Assembly (NCBI RefSeq): GCF_000715075.1
Contig: NC_134095.1
Coordinates: forward strand, 62,678,419-62,742,418
DNA: 64,000 nt
Direction of reading: 5' to 3'
Origin: Nicotiana tabacum
Taxonomy: Eukaryota; Streptophyta; Magnoliopsida; Solanales; Solanaceae
In this document: piece after piece, positions 33,951-45,944 of the stretch
Layout of the letters: every line of letters starts with the position of its first letter
Position numbering within the stretch: position 1 is the first letter of the stretch
Notes under the pieces: generated by a model
Told to the model about the DNA's origin: nothing
The model's input: the letters and a program-made list of their open reading frames with translations, nothing else
Databases searched by the model: none
Position numbers and translations under genes: made by a program

Positions 33951-36900
33951 ATTTCTACTTCCATATACATATTAAGAAAAAAGTTGGGACTTGTTTGGGG
34001 GAGACTACCCTAGACGACCATAGGTGGCTAAAATCTCACGAGGCTACTGCAATGTGGAAATGCTTTAAGCTTGGTATTCCCTGTCCTTTATCTTTCACCA
34101 TTTTCTTTTTAAATTGTTATTAAAGTATTTGACTTTAATATATATATATATGTGTGTGTGTGTGTTGGTGCTATGTTATACATTTAAAAAGATTTGGTGA
34201 CTTACAATATTCTTGTGTACGCATATGATTTTATGCCAGTAAAGTTAAATTTTTCGTCCCTTTTTTTGGTTTGGTGTACATTTTAATGCATTGATGTACT
34301 CCCTCCGGTTCACAATATGTGTCCAATTTGCTTTTTCATTTTGGTTCAAAATAAGTGTCCAGTTATGTAATCAAGAAAGAATTCAATTTTTTACAAAATA
34401 ACCCCTATGTACATATCCCTAAAAAGTTTTCTTACTCCTCACATTAAATGTTTAATTAGGGGTAGTTTAGTCATAGTAGGTATTTTTGTATAGAATTTAG
34501 TATTTTGTTAATGGGCGTGCTAAAAGCAAATTGGACATTTGTTGTGAACCGGAGGGAGTAGTTTTTCTTCATTTATGTTTGAAGTACAAAATTCTTGGGC
34601 TTGGTGCCCCTATCCTTGGGACTAATGAAGATATGGTTGTGACATTCTTTTTGGGTAGATGGCTTAACAGGCTACACTTGATTACTCTTGCTGACTTCAA
34701 TATTTTAGTTCGTTCTTGGCATCACATTTTGTTATCTGGAAATACTTTTAATTTACCGTATGCAGTTGAAAGATGTTGAAAAGAATGACTATGATGTATG
34801 AAAGCAGGAAGAAGGAAATAGAGAATCCATTAAATGTAACCTGAATTCAGTGTACAAAGTATTCAATTAACAGAATGCACCTACTTATTGGTCCTTAGAA
34901 CTTATGAGTACTGGCAACTATATGTTCATATCACATACTTGAATTCTTGGTGTTATCTGCCTATGAACATACTTCATAATTCCTTTTAAGTTTTATGTTG
35001 AATATTTAACTGCATATAAATCGATCATTGGCCTGTGAACTTCCTGCTTTATGTAGTAGTGAACAAGTAATACTAGAGCTGATGAAACTGTGACTATCTG
35101 ATACTTGGACTTCACAGGGTTTCTACTGGTTTTGGAGTTAACAGAATGCACCTACTTATTGGTCCTCAGAACTTATTAGTACTGGCTACTATATGTTGCA
35201 TATCACATACTTGAATTCTTGTATCTGTCTATCAACATACTTCATAACTCCTTTTAAGTTCCAGTTATCTTGAATATTTAACTGCATCCAAAGTCGATGA
35301 TTAGCCTGTGAACTTCCCGCTTTATGTAGTCAAAGCTTGTAATACTAGAGCTGATGAAAGTGTGACTATCTGATACTTGGACTTCACAGGTTTTCTACTG
35401 GTTTTGGAGTCACAGGTGGTAGTGCTTTGATCCATGACTTCTATTCCAGAGAAACTACAAATCCTATACATTTGACCGTTGACACTGGATTCACAAATGG
35501 AGAGGCTTCTGTAAAAGGTTTTGTTTCTGTGCATTTGTCTATTGGAGACCAGCCGCTTGCTGCACAATTTCAGGAAGTTCCATTGGACCTGCGCATGGTT
35601 GAAGCTGAAAGGGTTGGATGTATGTCTCCACTTACCCCCATACCATATAGGATGGGCTAATTTTCTTTACATTTCTTTGTTCTTTTTTATTTTTTCCATA
35701 CTGTAACTGATGCCAGTGAATAGGGGTTGATGAATCTCCAGTACACTGTGATTGAGTTCATTATAATATCTTTGATGATCAAGTTATCATCCATCCAAAG
35801 TATAGATGCAAAAAGTAGCTATAGTGTAATGTGTTCTGATAGAAAGGGTAAGAAGTGGTATCTTATTTATTTTTGTTTGGAGAAAGAGGTAAAGAGCATA
35901 AGTCATGTTAATTTCCTTTGCACAATAAAGTTTCTCACTGGAGTTTCCTTATGTTCCATTACTTCAGTTGATATACTTAAGACGACTACAGTAGACAAAC
36001 TTCCAAACGATCTTGAAGGAATGGAAGCCTCAATGCAACGATTACTTTCTCTGATTGATGACATCTACAAATATGTTGATGATGTTGTGGTAACTGAACT
36101 TTGCAGCACTCAAATTTTGCACTTGCTCTGCTCTTTTGTTAAGTCATTTACCATATTGATATTCCTTTGCAGGAAGGACGTGTGCCACAAGATAATAAAA
36201 TCGGAAGGTTCATATCTGATACTGTGGCTTCCCTTCCCAAGCTCTCATCTCAAGACTTTGATAAGCTCATTAATGATGGTCTCCAGGTAGTTATTTTTAC
36301 CTTTAAATTGGATTGCTAATTTCCATTGTTTCCTTCCTATTCCCTCTCTACCCTCCCTAACCAACTGGAAAAGAAAGCAAGACTTGTAGACATATTATTT
36401 TACTTCTCCCTAGCTCCTACACACTGTAGTTAGAAATTTCAGGAATTACCTTTTGGTGGTTATTTATGGAAGGAGAAGTACTTCAGTGAACATCCAATTA
36501 GCTTTGTGGCAATTTCTGCTTTGAGCTAATCCTTATAGCAAGTTCTGCTTCAACTTCTAATATAATAACATTTCTCATTCTGTTTAAACACTTTTAGTTA
36601 GGAGAACAAACTGATAGATTCTTCTATTTTCTTCTTGTCCATGTTTTCTCCAATCCATGCACACTTGCCTTGGCAGCTGGCTCTTCCACCCCTGCATGTT
36701 TTTACCCTTACCCTAAGCATCTATATCCCTTTCCTCTTCTTTTTCCCTTCTTCCCAGTTAAAAATAACCCACTTGAACCTAAAACACCACACTTCTGTTT
36801 TCTAATTGACTAACTGCAGCTTGAGATCCTACTAAAATGGCAACCATGTTATCACTTCATTGTCATAAAATGGCAACCATGTTATCACTTCATTGTCATA

Positions 36901-37778
36901 CATCTTTTACTGTGTCTTTAATGATAAAAGCTTGAGATGTATCGATCTTGGGGAAGAGAGCCTGGATGTAGTCTTATGGGAGTTTTAACTAGTCTATTCG
37001 CTCTATAGTGCTTTCCATTCCCTACCATTTCTTCTCCTTGTAAAACTCCAGTCTTGGTTCTTTTTTTTTTTTTACAACTTCCCTCTCACCCTGGACCACC
37101 AGGCCTATCCCCTCTCTCATAAGCCCTTCCTCTTTATTTTCCTTTTCTTTTCAATTTTAAGTTCTGTACCATAAACTTCCATATAATCTTTCATATTAAG
37201 CACATGTAAAATGTTGGGACAAAATTCGTGATTCATCATGTTAATTGAATGTAGCATAAGGGTCAAGATGATCATTAAGGGGTCATTTGGTTTAGAAACA
37301 AGTTTTACATATTGTAATACAAAGATTAATAATGTAGGGGTATAACTTGTACAAGGATTAATATGCATAAATTTGAAAATTGCTACCAAACATTAGAATA
37401 ACAATGCATTTGTTTTATACCGTGATTGATTTTGTCTAATACCTCTAACCAAATGTGTCCAAAGTGTTTATGTGCCACTAGGGCCGTAGTTGCCTCGCAG
37501 CAAAAAGTTGAAGCGGCTCTGTGATTGTTTGTAGAATTATTATGTGGCTGTGTTGCCCCCCTTAAGTTTCTTGCTTTTTAAAAATTAAAATGCAATATAA
37601 ATGCTAATAAGTGTGTCAGTTACCATCAATATGAATGAAGCTGAAACCAGATCAGGTTGCCTGACCCTAAGTTGAACTTTCCTTGCAGGACCAATTGCTC
37701 TTGCTCTATTTGGCAAGCCTCACAAGGACACAACTGAGCTTCGCAGAAAAACTTAACACTGCTGCTCAAATCCTGTGA
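32721..37778 (+). CDS. TIF3F1: Translation initiation factor eIF3 subunit F
   Basis: Six coding exons: 32721-32942, 33586-33665, 35390-35619, 35968-36089, 36173-36286 and 37689-37778. All are GT-AG with consistent phases. The sum is 858 bases, giving 285 residues, near the length I recall for plant eIF3f. The N-terminal MPN domain begins KVHPLVIFNICDCYVRR and RVIGTLLGSVLPDGTVDIR and includes DYHHNMLSSHQKVNPKEVIV. The usual JAMM metal-ligand pattern is not evident, as expected for a non-catalytic MPN. The middle reads PIHLTVDTGFTNGEASVKGF and LDLRMVEAERVGFD; the C-terminal region reads VDKLPNDLEGMEASMQRLL and RTQLSFAEKLNTAAQIL. eIF3f is a core subunit of the cytosolic eIF3 complex on the 40S ribosome. 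Intron 2 carries a Stowaway MITE and a tandem duplication that copies the exon 3 acceptor. Confidence 0.97.
33916..33950. repeat. (TA)n(CA)n microsatellite in eIF3f intron 2
   Basis: TATATATATATATATATA directly followed by CACACACACACACACA. A second compound (TA)n(TG)n microsatellite lies at 34137-34165. Confidence 0.9.
34299..34558. mobile_element. Stowaway-type (Tc1/mariner) MITE in eIF3f intron 2
   Basis: Terminal inverted repeats CTCCCTCCGGTTCACAA at the left and TTGTGAACCGGAGGGAG at the right are perfect mirror images. They are flanked by TA dinucleotides at 34297-34298 and 34559-34560. Length is 260 bases with an AT-rich interior and no ORF. TIR and TA target duplication fit the Stowaway group exactly. 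Confidence 0.93.
34867..35410 (+). repeat. 271-bp tandem duplication spanning the intron 2/exon 3 boundary of eIF3f
   Basis: Two consecutive near-identical units, about 34867-35137 and 35138-35410. Each runs from TTAACAGAATGCACCTACTT through TACTTGGACTTCACAGG to TTTCTACTGGTTTTGGAGT. The end of each unit contains the branch/acceptor region and the first about 21 bases of exon 3. Only the second unit continues into the exon. The first therefore carries a decoy acceptor at 35116-35117. A few substitutions and short indels separate the units. Confidence 0.93.
36287..37688 (+). other. eIF3f intron 5, with a 33-bp perfect direct duplication
   Basis: Intronic. A 33-base unit (AAAATGGCAACCATGTTATC...TCAT) is duplicated exactly at 36834-36866 and 36867-36899. 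Near 37237-37470 the left phrase GGGGTCATTTGGTTTAGAAA and the right phrase CTCTAACCAAATGTGTCC suggest a decayed MITE of the type that begins GGGGTCATTTGGT; ends are not clean. No coding content. Confidence 0.6.
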
Positions 37779-38160
37779 TGATGATTAATTCATTCTCGTG
37801 TTGTAGTGCAACATCAGAATTTTCTCTAGGTAACTGATTTTTGTTCTGAACAATGATGAAGTCGGTCCTTACGAGAGGGGGAGAATTGTATTTTATAGTT
37901 TGTTATTAGTTTGCATGTTTTCATTTCGGTTTTGTACAAGACAAACAACATATATGGTGAAGACGGAGGTAGACTTAGCTAGCGTGATTCATTTGAAAAT
38001 TCCCTTGAGGACGAATTTTAATCCTTTTTGGAGGTGCCAAATATTGAGGTATTTTTCTTTGATTAGTTTCTTGTATTTTTTAATCTTATTTGGGCGTCGG
38101 CAGTAGTTTCTTTGTAACTGTTTCGGTTTGATGGATCGGCTGTTTTGATCCTTATTTTGT
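37779..38160 (+). other. Probable eIF3f 3' UTR
   Basis: Follows TGA at 37776-37778. T-rich with GTTTCTTTGTAACTG-type sequence; no sharp polyadenylation signal assigned. The end is approximate. Confidence 0.4.
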
Positions 38161-40060
38161 CACTCTTAAAAAGTGTTTGTCCGTTCCGTATGAAGAATTA
38201 TTGGAACGGTAAACATGATATCTATCTTTTTTACTACACAATTTTAACAAGTATTTATTTAATAGACAACACAGCACGATGCTAAACTGCTAAAGAGCAA
38301 ACTATAGTAACTAACCTTTGTCGAAAAACATGATATCATTTGAACGATGTAATTCTCAGATCTCACTGTTTCCTTATATTGCCTCGTAGGGGAAGTAATA
38401 CAAAATGTTGGGGCTATCTTTGTCTAGTAGAGTGGATAAGAAACCACTGAAGCTTACATTTTACTGGAGTAGACAAGTGTTGCGGAGAGCTTTACATTTT
38501 ACTTTACTAGTACCTTTTTTCTACCCTTTGTTACAAAATAAATAAATAAAATATGCTATGTTGAGTTTTGACGAGGTCGCGTAAAAAGGAATTGCCAAAG
38601 CAAGAATCTGTCATGACTGAGTAATAATGGATGTTTGAACGGATTATTAATTTATAATATTACTTGTGTGGTTATAAAAGCTTCTTATTAAGGGTAGAAT
38701 TGTAAGTTTAAGCTAAATTGTTTCCAAATTTAGAAAGGGGTCATTCTTTTTGGAACGGACAAAAAAGAAAATAGGTTCACAGAGGGAGTATTAACAAAAG
38801 AAAGAACAAAAAGCTAAACTAACGTGTACGTATCACTCAAAAGGTGCATCGTCATATGGATAAATATGCTTTCGAATTGATAATTGATTTTGAGGACTAA
38901 AACATAGGCTGTTTTTACCCTGTGGATCATGCACGGAAAAGTTTATGAAATACTATTTATATTCAAAAAACTATTCCTTTTGTTATTTAAAGAGTATCGA
39001 TTGAAAATAATGACAAATAATTCTTAAGTAGTAATAATATTAAAATCAATTTCTGTGCAACAATAAGTATATCTCAATCCCAAATAAGTTGGCATAAGCC
39101 GTGTGGATATATTTAGGACATTGTAAATTCTCATTCCCTAATAAAATGGGATGAATATTTTTTATACGAATATTTACATATACTATATGCTAAATAATAA
39201 ACCTAATTATCACTGAAAATAAAGATACAACGTTTATTCCTCTATCAAAGGTAGATTAATGCTAGAATGCAAAACTCCATTTCATTGACAACCATTAAAA
39301 AAATTTGAATTCGAAAATCAAGTTTTAGGAAATTATTATTTATTTAAATTGAGTGTTATTACAAATGATTTGGAATATCCTTTGGAGTAATATCTCAATT
39401 TTGAGGGAGTTCAGTGAAGATTAAATTGGTTTTGGTTGGAATTTTAGAATAAATGCGAAGAGGACAATATAAATAAATTGTATATATTTTATAGACAAAC
39501 AACATACAAAATACATACAACCAACATAATTGAATTGAATTAACCGGATTCTACACATAAAAAATTGCATGCAAATTGTATGTTTTGACCGGATTCTGTA
39601 CAACAAAAAGTTGTATGTAAATTGTATATTTTGGCCGAATATATATATTATATATATAAATATATTAAAAAACTCTAGCTAGTTTTTAAAAATCTAACTA
39701 ATTAAATCAGGTAAATATTATTCTAATTTTGGTAAATTAGTATAATTTGGTATAAACACCCGATGCACGTACGTTTTAATGTGATCTTAAAATTCACTAC
39801 CCTTTTTTGTCAACTTTTATATCTACAATAGAATAGACAAAATAATAAAAAATGAAAATAGCATAAAAGATGTGAAAAACAAAGAAAACGGAGTAAAACA
39901 TTCTCGTTCGTTCTTCACTATCTTTTCTTTCAATTTTATTTGTTTTATCATTAACTAAAAGTTTTCTGGGAATGTTAATAGTAATACTTACACATATATG
40001 ACAATTATACTAAAGTGACAAACAATGTGACAGAGTGCGTCAAAGAACATAGAAAGCATG
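38161..40060. other. Intergenic, AT-rich, little assignable
   Basis: The right part of 38700-38792 ends GGTTCACAGAGGGAGTA, resembling one end of a decayed Stowaway-like element; the partner end is not clear. A third decayed copy of the CTCAATCCCAAATAAGTTGG-type repeat lies at 39068-39115. The rest holds no gene or element I can support. Confidence 0.5.
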
Positions 40061-40068
40061 GTGCAAGC

Positions 40069-40822
40069 TAGGTGTGTACATATCGAACCGGAAAACCACA
40101 CCAAACTGAAAAGTCAAACCAAACCGATTAAAAAATTCGACTAGGTTTGGTTTGATTTGGTTTGGTATTGAGTAAAAAATCCGAACCAAACTGACATATA
40201 AATATATAATTTTTATATATACTTTTAAGAATTTATATATAATTTTCTTTACAAAAATTCTAGAAATATTTGGGATTCTCTTATGGAATGTAATATTTAA
40301 TAAAATATAAAGTACTCCATTTTTATTAACCTTAAATAATGGGTTATATGATCACTCTCTTATCAAGTGTTACTAAAATGTGTTAATTTTGTTCTTCCAT
40401 ATTCATATGTCAAGATTTAATTCTTATATCTTTTTCAAATTTGAAGTAGTATTTCTATAATCTAAAATTAAATATAACTTATCAATAATTAGATATCATA
40501 TTGATTTTTATGTTTAATTATTAAATTCGTTTAACTTTGTAAGTATACATCAACAAAAAATTATTGTTAGACGACTAAAAAATAACTATCATGTGTTATT
40601 AACAAAATCCTACCATAAAAATATTTTACTAGATCATATGTTTGTCAATTTTTTAATTTTTACTAAAAATATATTTATTTATAAAAAAAGTTTAACAAAG
40701 TAAGATTGAAATAATATTCACGTAACAAAAAACCCGATAAAACCGAACCAATCCAACCCAATATAATTGGTTTGATTTGGTTTTAATAAAAATTGAACCA
40801 ATCCGATCCATGTACACCCCTA
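40069..40822. mobile_element. hAT-type MITE with perfect 8-bp target duplication
   Basis: Left end TAGGTGTGTACATATCGAACC and right end reading inward TAGGGGTGTACATGGATCGG form imperfect terminal inverted repeats. GTGCAAGC flanks both sides exactly (40061-40068 and 40823-40830). Internal subterminal sequence is rich in AACCAAACC/GGTTTGGTT in both orientations, able to fold back. 754 bases, AT-rich core, no transposase. Confidence 0.88.
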
Positions 40823-40830
40823 GTGCAAGC

Positions 40831-41801
40831 TACACTTAGAATCAATATTTTACTTATTTATCTTTAAAGCATTAGCTGTGAAACATTCCATGTGGATGAA
40901 TTAAATAAACAGCGACTTACCATCTAACGAGTAGATTAACATGTACTAGTAATGTATTATTTATCGTACATATAGCACAGTTATTGTGCTAGATTGTTGT
41001 GTTTCATGCGATTTATCGTACACATAATATTATCTTTTTAGTACTTGATTAACTATTTAAAATTCAAAAAACAGAAGGAAAAATAAATGAATTAAAGAAC
41101 CCCCCAAGCCCCTCAAATTCTGGTGATTGTATTATATGGGTCAAGATTTTCTTGATCAGAAGACAGTTACAACCAAAGAAAAAAAACACAATCTTTTTAT
41201 TCATTAATTTAAAACAACAAAATTAAAGAAAAAAAAATAAGTCATAGTAAAATCATAGAATTCTCAAAGTGATGACTAATGATTTATTCTAGACTAGACT
41301 AGTTGACCGGTCTAAGAGAATTTAATGAGGTTGACGCAGTCCAAAACCTATAGAAGACCATATATAAGCTATTGCTATTAACTACAGTAATTAATTACGC
41401 AGTTGGAAATGGTACTAATGCCTTTGGATGGATGGCTCTTCAATATCTTCCAACTAGTCTATACCTTCATTTCTATGTTGTACTCGTCAAACTTACGCGA
41501 CCTTAGTAATTTTTCAGCCCCTCTCCGACTTCGCACAAAAGAAACTAGTTTAAATTTGTTGAAATCCAATTCCAAAACCTCTTTTAAGGGTGACATTAGG
41601 TTCAATGTAGTGACACTAGTTTAAAAGAATTTCACAATACTATCATACCTAAAAATTAATTAGATGTAATCATTTATAAATAATATTATAGAAGTAGTTG
41701 TGGCTCAACACCGAAATTTGTAAGCAAAAGATTTATGAGCTTTAGAGAGAGAAAGACCAAAATCTCTCTAATTCCAAATTAACCAAACAACCATTCAACA
41801 A
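40831..41801. other. Intergenic, nothing assigned
   Basis: AT-rich sequence. A 73-codon open frame at 41403-41624 has no motif I recognise and I do not call it a gene. The last 60 bases before 41802 (AGAGAGAAAGACCAAAATC and following) look like the leader of the LINE piece that follows. Confidence 0.5.
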
Positions 41802-41892
41802 TGGCCATATCCCCACTCCCGGCTAGAGACCCAACTCCCCGAATACCACCGAAATCCCCCGATATTACTAATGGAGTCCCCCATACTAAAAT
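41802..41892 (+). pseudogene. Possible L1-type LINE ORF1 start, cut by an LTR
   Basis: ATG at 41802 opens MAISPLPARDPTPRIPPKSP, a proline-rich opening like that of plant L1 ORF1 proteins. The frame is broken after 30 codons by the LTR fragment at 41893. Association with the ORF2 remnant at 43641 is inferred from position only, since most of ORF1 and the first part of ORF2 are missing. Confidence 0.35.
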
Positions 41893-43640
41893 TGTGATGA
41901 CCCAAACGGTCATCTTATGTTTTAGAACTCGATTTCGTGTTCCGAGACCTTTAAAACCTTATTTTATCCCTCCTCGATTTCGTGCGCAGTCCGGCGTGTT
42001 TCCGGAAAAGCTTTTATGTTGAAAGTTGATAAAAATAATAATTTTTGCCTTAAAAAGTTAATTTAGTTGACTTCAGTTGTTGTTTTGAGTAAACGGACCA
42101 GACTCGTGCTTTGACAGTCCCGGTAGGTCCGTATCAAAATATGGGTCCTGGGCGTATGCCCAGAATCCGAGGTCCCTAGCTCGAGATATGAATTTTTAAT
42201 GAAAATTGAAAGACTGAAAATTAAATGGTTTTAAGAATTTGGTTAATGTTTGATCTTGTTGGTATCAGACCCGTATTTTAGTTCCGGAACCCGGTACAGG
42301 TCCAAAATAATTATTTATACCTTATCTGTGAAATTTGATGAGAAACGCAACTGATTTGACGTGATTTGGACGTCCCGTTGTGAAAATAGGAATTTCAAGT
42401 GTTCTTAAAAATTTCATTCAAGTCCCTATAATATTTTTAGACTATGTGCACGGTTGGTTTGGAGCCCTGAGGGCTCAAGCGAGTTTCGGATAGGCTACGG
42501 GTAGTTTGAAACCTAGAAATATGGTGTGTTTTGCTGCTACTGGTGTGCTGATGCTTTGTGCTTCGTGATCGCGAAGCCATTCACGCGATCGCGAAGGGGA
42601 AACTGGGATGGGGAGGAATTTACTCTTCGCTAACGTAGAGACTGGGTCGCAAACGCGGAGCAATGTGGGCTTTACCCTTCGCGAACGCGACCAGCTCGAC
42701 TTGAACGCGATGGCTTAGGGACCTGGGGGAGGGGTGAGTTGTTCTTCTACGTGAACACGATCATTGGGTCGCGAACGCGAAGGTAGAGGGGAGCATCCTT
42801 TCGCGAACGCGTAGTGAGACTCGCAAACACGTAGGCCTTTGGGCCGCTGTTTCTCGAGATCACGACAGGCCGTTCGCGAACGCGAAGAAGGCCTGTCCAG
42901 TGAATTAAAAACATACCAGAAACAAGAATTTTTCAAAATTTCACAACTTTTTCACTAGAACTCGACCTAGGGCGATTTTTGAAAAAGGAATTCAACACCA
43001 AATCATAGGTTGTACTCTTTAACTCGTTTCCTTCAATTTCCAACATCACCCATTAGATTTCTAGTCTTAAATTTTGTTCTTTCATGGTAGAAATTAGGGA
43101 TTTGGGGGGAATCGGGGGGGGGGGGGGGGGTGCAAAATTGGGGATTTAGACCTCGATTTGGGGTAGGATTTCAGAATTAATTACATATTCGGTCTCGGGG
43201 GTGAATGGGTGAATGAGTTTTGGTTCGAACCTCGAGTTTTGACCAAGTGGGCCGGGGGTTGATTTTTGATTTTTTGGGGGAAATGTTGGGAAACCTAAAT
43301 TTATGTATTGAAATTGATTCCTTTAGCAATATTTGATGTTATTAAGTTAATTGTGGTTAGATACGTGTAGTTTAGAGGTGGAATCTAGAGGAGAAGTGGT
43401 AATTGAGCAGTGAGTGGCCTGTAGACCGAAGTAAGTATCGTGTCTAACTTTGACTCGAGGGATTAGGAACCCTTGACTTATTTGCTATGTGAAAATCCAT
43501 GTGAGTGGCGTATAGGTGAGGTGACGAATACCTATCCGCAACCAATTTATCTGTTTTGCCTATTTATTTCCCGTTCTTCTTATATTGTCTTTTGCTGCCT
43601 TAACTACTACATGCTTGACTGGTATTTCTATGCTTAATTG
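41893..43640 (+). mobile_element. Gypsy LTR fragment with CpG-rich GCGAACGCGAAG repeats
   Basis: Starts TGTGATGACCCAAACGGTCA, an LTR-like start comparable to the chromovirus LTR start TGTAACGACCTGGCC at 56785 (minus). From 42560 to 42890 the words TCGCGAACGCGA and GCGATCGCGAAG recur many times, as in the minus-strand LTR at 55800-56080. A 17-base G run lies at 43114-43130. The right end is undefined, there is no CA end with a matching target duplication, and no internal region. Solo or truncated LTR. Confidence 0.6.
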
Positions 43641-45710
43641 CTATTTGTCAAACATTAATCTTTATGGAGAGGCTATCTAGGATAATTGAGAATGCAGTAC
43701 TTAGAAAATATTGATTCCCCTCAGCATCAACAGGGGTGGTCCTAAAATATCACACATATTCTTTGCTAATAACCCTACTTTGTGTGCTAGAGCCAATAGG
43801 AAAAATTGTGATACTATCTTGGCTTCCCTAGATCAGAGGAGTTAAATGCTGCTTTAGGATATAAGGTCAACTTCCTGAAATCCAAGGTTATCTTCTCAAC
43901 CAACTGTAAGGATGATTGGGCCAATCCTATGTAGCTCCATGTTAAGAATTAAGAAAAGCACAAATTTTGGTAAATACTTGGGCTTTCCCATCTTCCACAA
44001 AAGATCCACAAATAATGGTTTCTAGTTCATTATCGACAACATGAACACAAAGCTTGCAGGTTAGAAAACTAAGTTCTTAAACATGACTGACCGTACAACA
44101 TTGGCAAATTCAAGCCGGAAAAGTATTCCCAGCCATGTGATGCAATACATTAAACTGCCATCCCATATAACTAACCAAATAGACAGAATCTAAAGGAACT
44201 TTATTTGGGGCACCACTTCAGAAAAAAGGAAAGCTACATTTAGTTAAATGGGATACAATGACTAAGCCAAAAAATAGGGAGGGGGACTTGGTTTACAACA
44301 AGCCCATATGAAGAACAAGGCTAGTCATGCAAGCCTAGCCAGAGAATGTACCACAACACTGACACAATTTGGGCTAGATTCTCAATGAAAAAATATTGTA
44401 GTGGGAGGCAGAGCAGGCTAAGGTCAAAACTAAAACATGAAAATGCATTCAGGAGGGCTGAAAGGTATGCACAAAAGCTTCTACATGGATGGTTCATAAA
44501 GAGGATAAAGTGAATTTCTTAATTGGCATCTGGATCTCTGACTTGCAGCCATTCCACTTCATCCTTCAAGACCCCTATCAAGATAATGAAATTACTTTGA
44601 AATTTAATTCAATATACTCCAATGGGGAGTGGAACTTCAGTGTTGTACACTACCCCATTCCTCAGGCTATATCCAATGTTATTCAATACACCTTCATTGC
44701 CTATACTACCAGTACTGAAGACAAGCTAATCTGGAACCTCACAAGCAATATGATATTCGGTGTAAAAACTGCCTACTCTTTCATTGATTATGATCTGAGA
44801 ACAAGATGACCAATTTAGCTGGATATGGAGGCTTAAGGTCCCAAATATAGTTAAAATGTTCACTTGGCTCATGCAATACAACATGCTGCCAACATGAAAC
44901 ACCTACATCACATTGATCTGAATGTCACCCCCTCTACTACTTCTGTTATACAGACGTGGAAGACATCAACCTCATTTTCTTTGTATGTATTAATGCCAAA
45001 ATATTTTAGTTTAAATTGTCACATGAATGCACTAACCATGCATGCTACCATTTCCTGTTTTTCTCCATGCAAAACTAGGAATACACCTAGAATAAGCTAA
45101 AGAAGATGCCTTTCAGTAACATAATTGGTTGGAAATTCCAACTACCTTTCTGCTTCTGGAGCATCTGGCTAACTAGAAACAATAATGTGTTTGATAAAAA
45201 GAGAAACTACAACCCTGTTGATCAATCCATTACTAGGGATCTAGAATACCATCATGTCGCAGTACACCATAGAGCCACCACAAACACAACCACTATTCAC
45301 ATAAATGACAGCCACCAGTTATTGGGTACTATAAATCAAATACTGACGGGGATGCATGTACTACCACAGGAATAGGGGGAGTTGGTGGAGTATTCGGGAA
45401 TAATATGGGAGACTAGGTATTAGGTTACATGAAGGGGATGCCACATACTACTAGTATCATGGCAGAACTCCAAGCCCTTTGGCTGGGACTAAAAATTGCA
45501 CTTGACCATACTCTGATACCCCTAGAGATCAACACTGATTCTGAACTAGTTATAAAAATGCTAAAGTATGAAAACCTTCATTATATTACTTATGAATGCA
45601 GATCCTTGATGGAGCAGCTGGGGAGCCCAACACCAGGACATAGCTTCAGAGAGCAGAACCAAGTAGCGGACCTCAAGGAAGGAACCAGAAAAGAAATTTT
45701 TTAAAGGATC
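43641..45710 (+). pseudogene. L1-type LINE ORF2 remnant (RT end, zf-RVT and RNase H regions)
   Basis: Fragments of one ORF2 in shifting frames. PKISHIFFANNPTLCARAN near 43738 is the RT FADD box with both Asp changed to Asn. Then text like IWGTTSEKRKLHLVKWDT with NREGDLVYNKP near 44205-44300; SNGEWNFSVVHYPIPQAI and NMIFGVKTAYSFID (zf-RVT region, 44489-44809); FCFWSIWLTRNNNVFDKK near 45140; and the RNase H-like SIMAELQALWLGLKIALDHT with EINTDSELVIKML (45429-45704). Many stops. It cannot encode an active enzyme. Confidence 0.8.
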
Positions 45711-45866
45711 AAGTTTTTGGGAGTTCCTCTGGTGTTTGCAAATGACGCAATGTGGGCAGACATCCTAGGAATTGTATTTACAAGAAAAATTACTAGTGTA
45801 ATGCTAGACAATGAAGATAGAACTCATGAGAGCTCAACCTCTCATATTATGGTGTAATTATTTTAA

Positions 45867-45869
<3 letters not shown>

Positions 45870-45922
<53 letters not shown>
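45870..45922. repeat. (AT)n microsatellite at the LINE 3' end
   Basis: Perfect AT dinucleotide run of about 50 bases, just after the LINE 3' flank. Confidence 0.9.
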
Positions 45923-45925
<3 letters not shown>

Positions 45926-45944
45926 GGATGAAGCTAAAATAAGC

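Noticed and set aside
36287..37470. Definite MITE in eIF3f intron 5 (GGGGTCATTTGG...CCAAATGTGTCC)
   Set aside because: Ends do not mirror each other well and no target duplication was seen; left as a note in the intron entry.
41403..41624. 73-codon open frame as a gene
   Set aside because: No recognisable motif, no plausible splice partners, surrounding sequence AT-rich.
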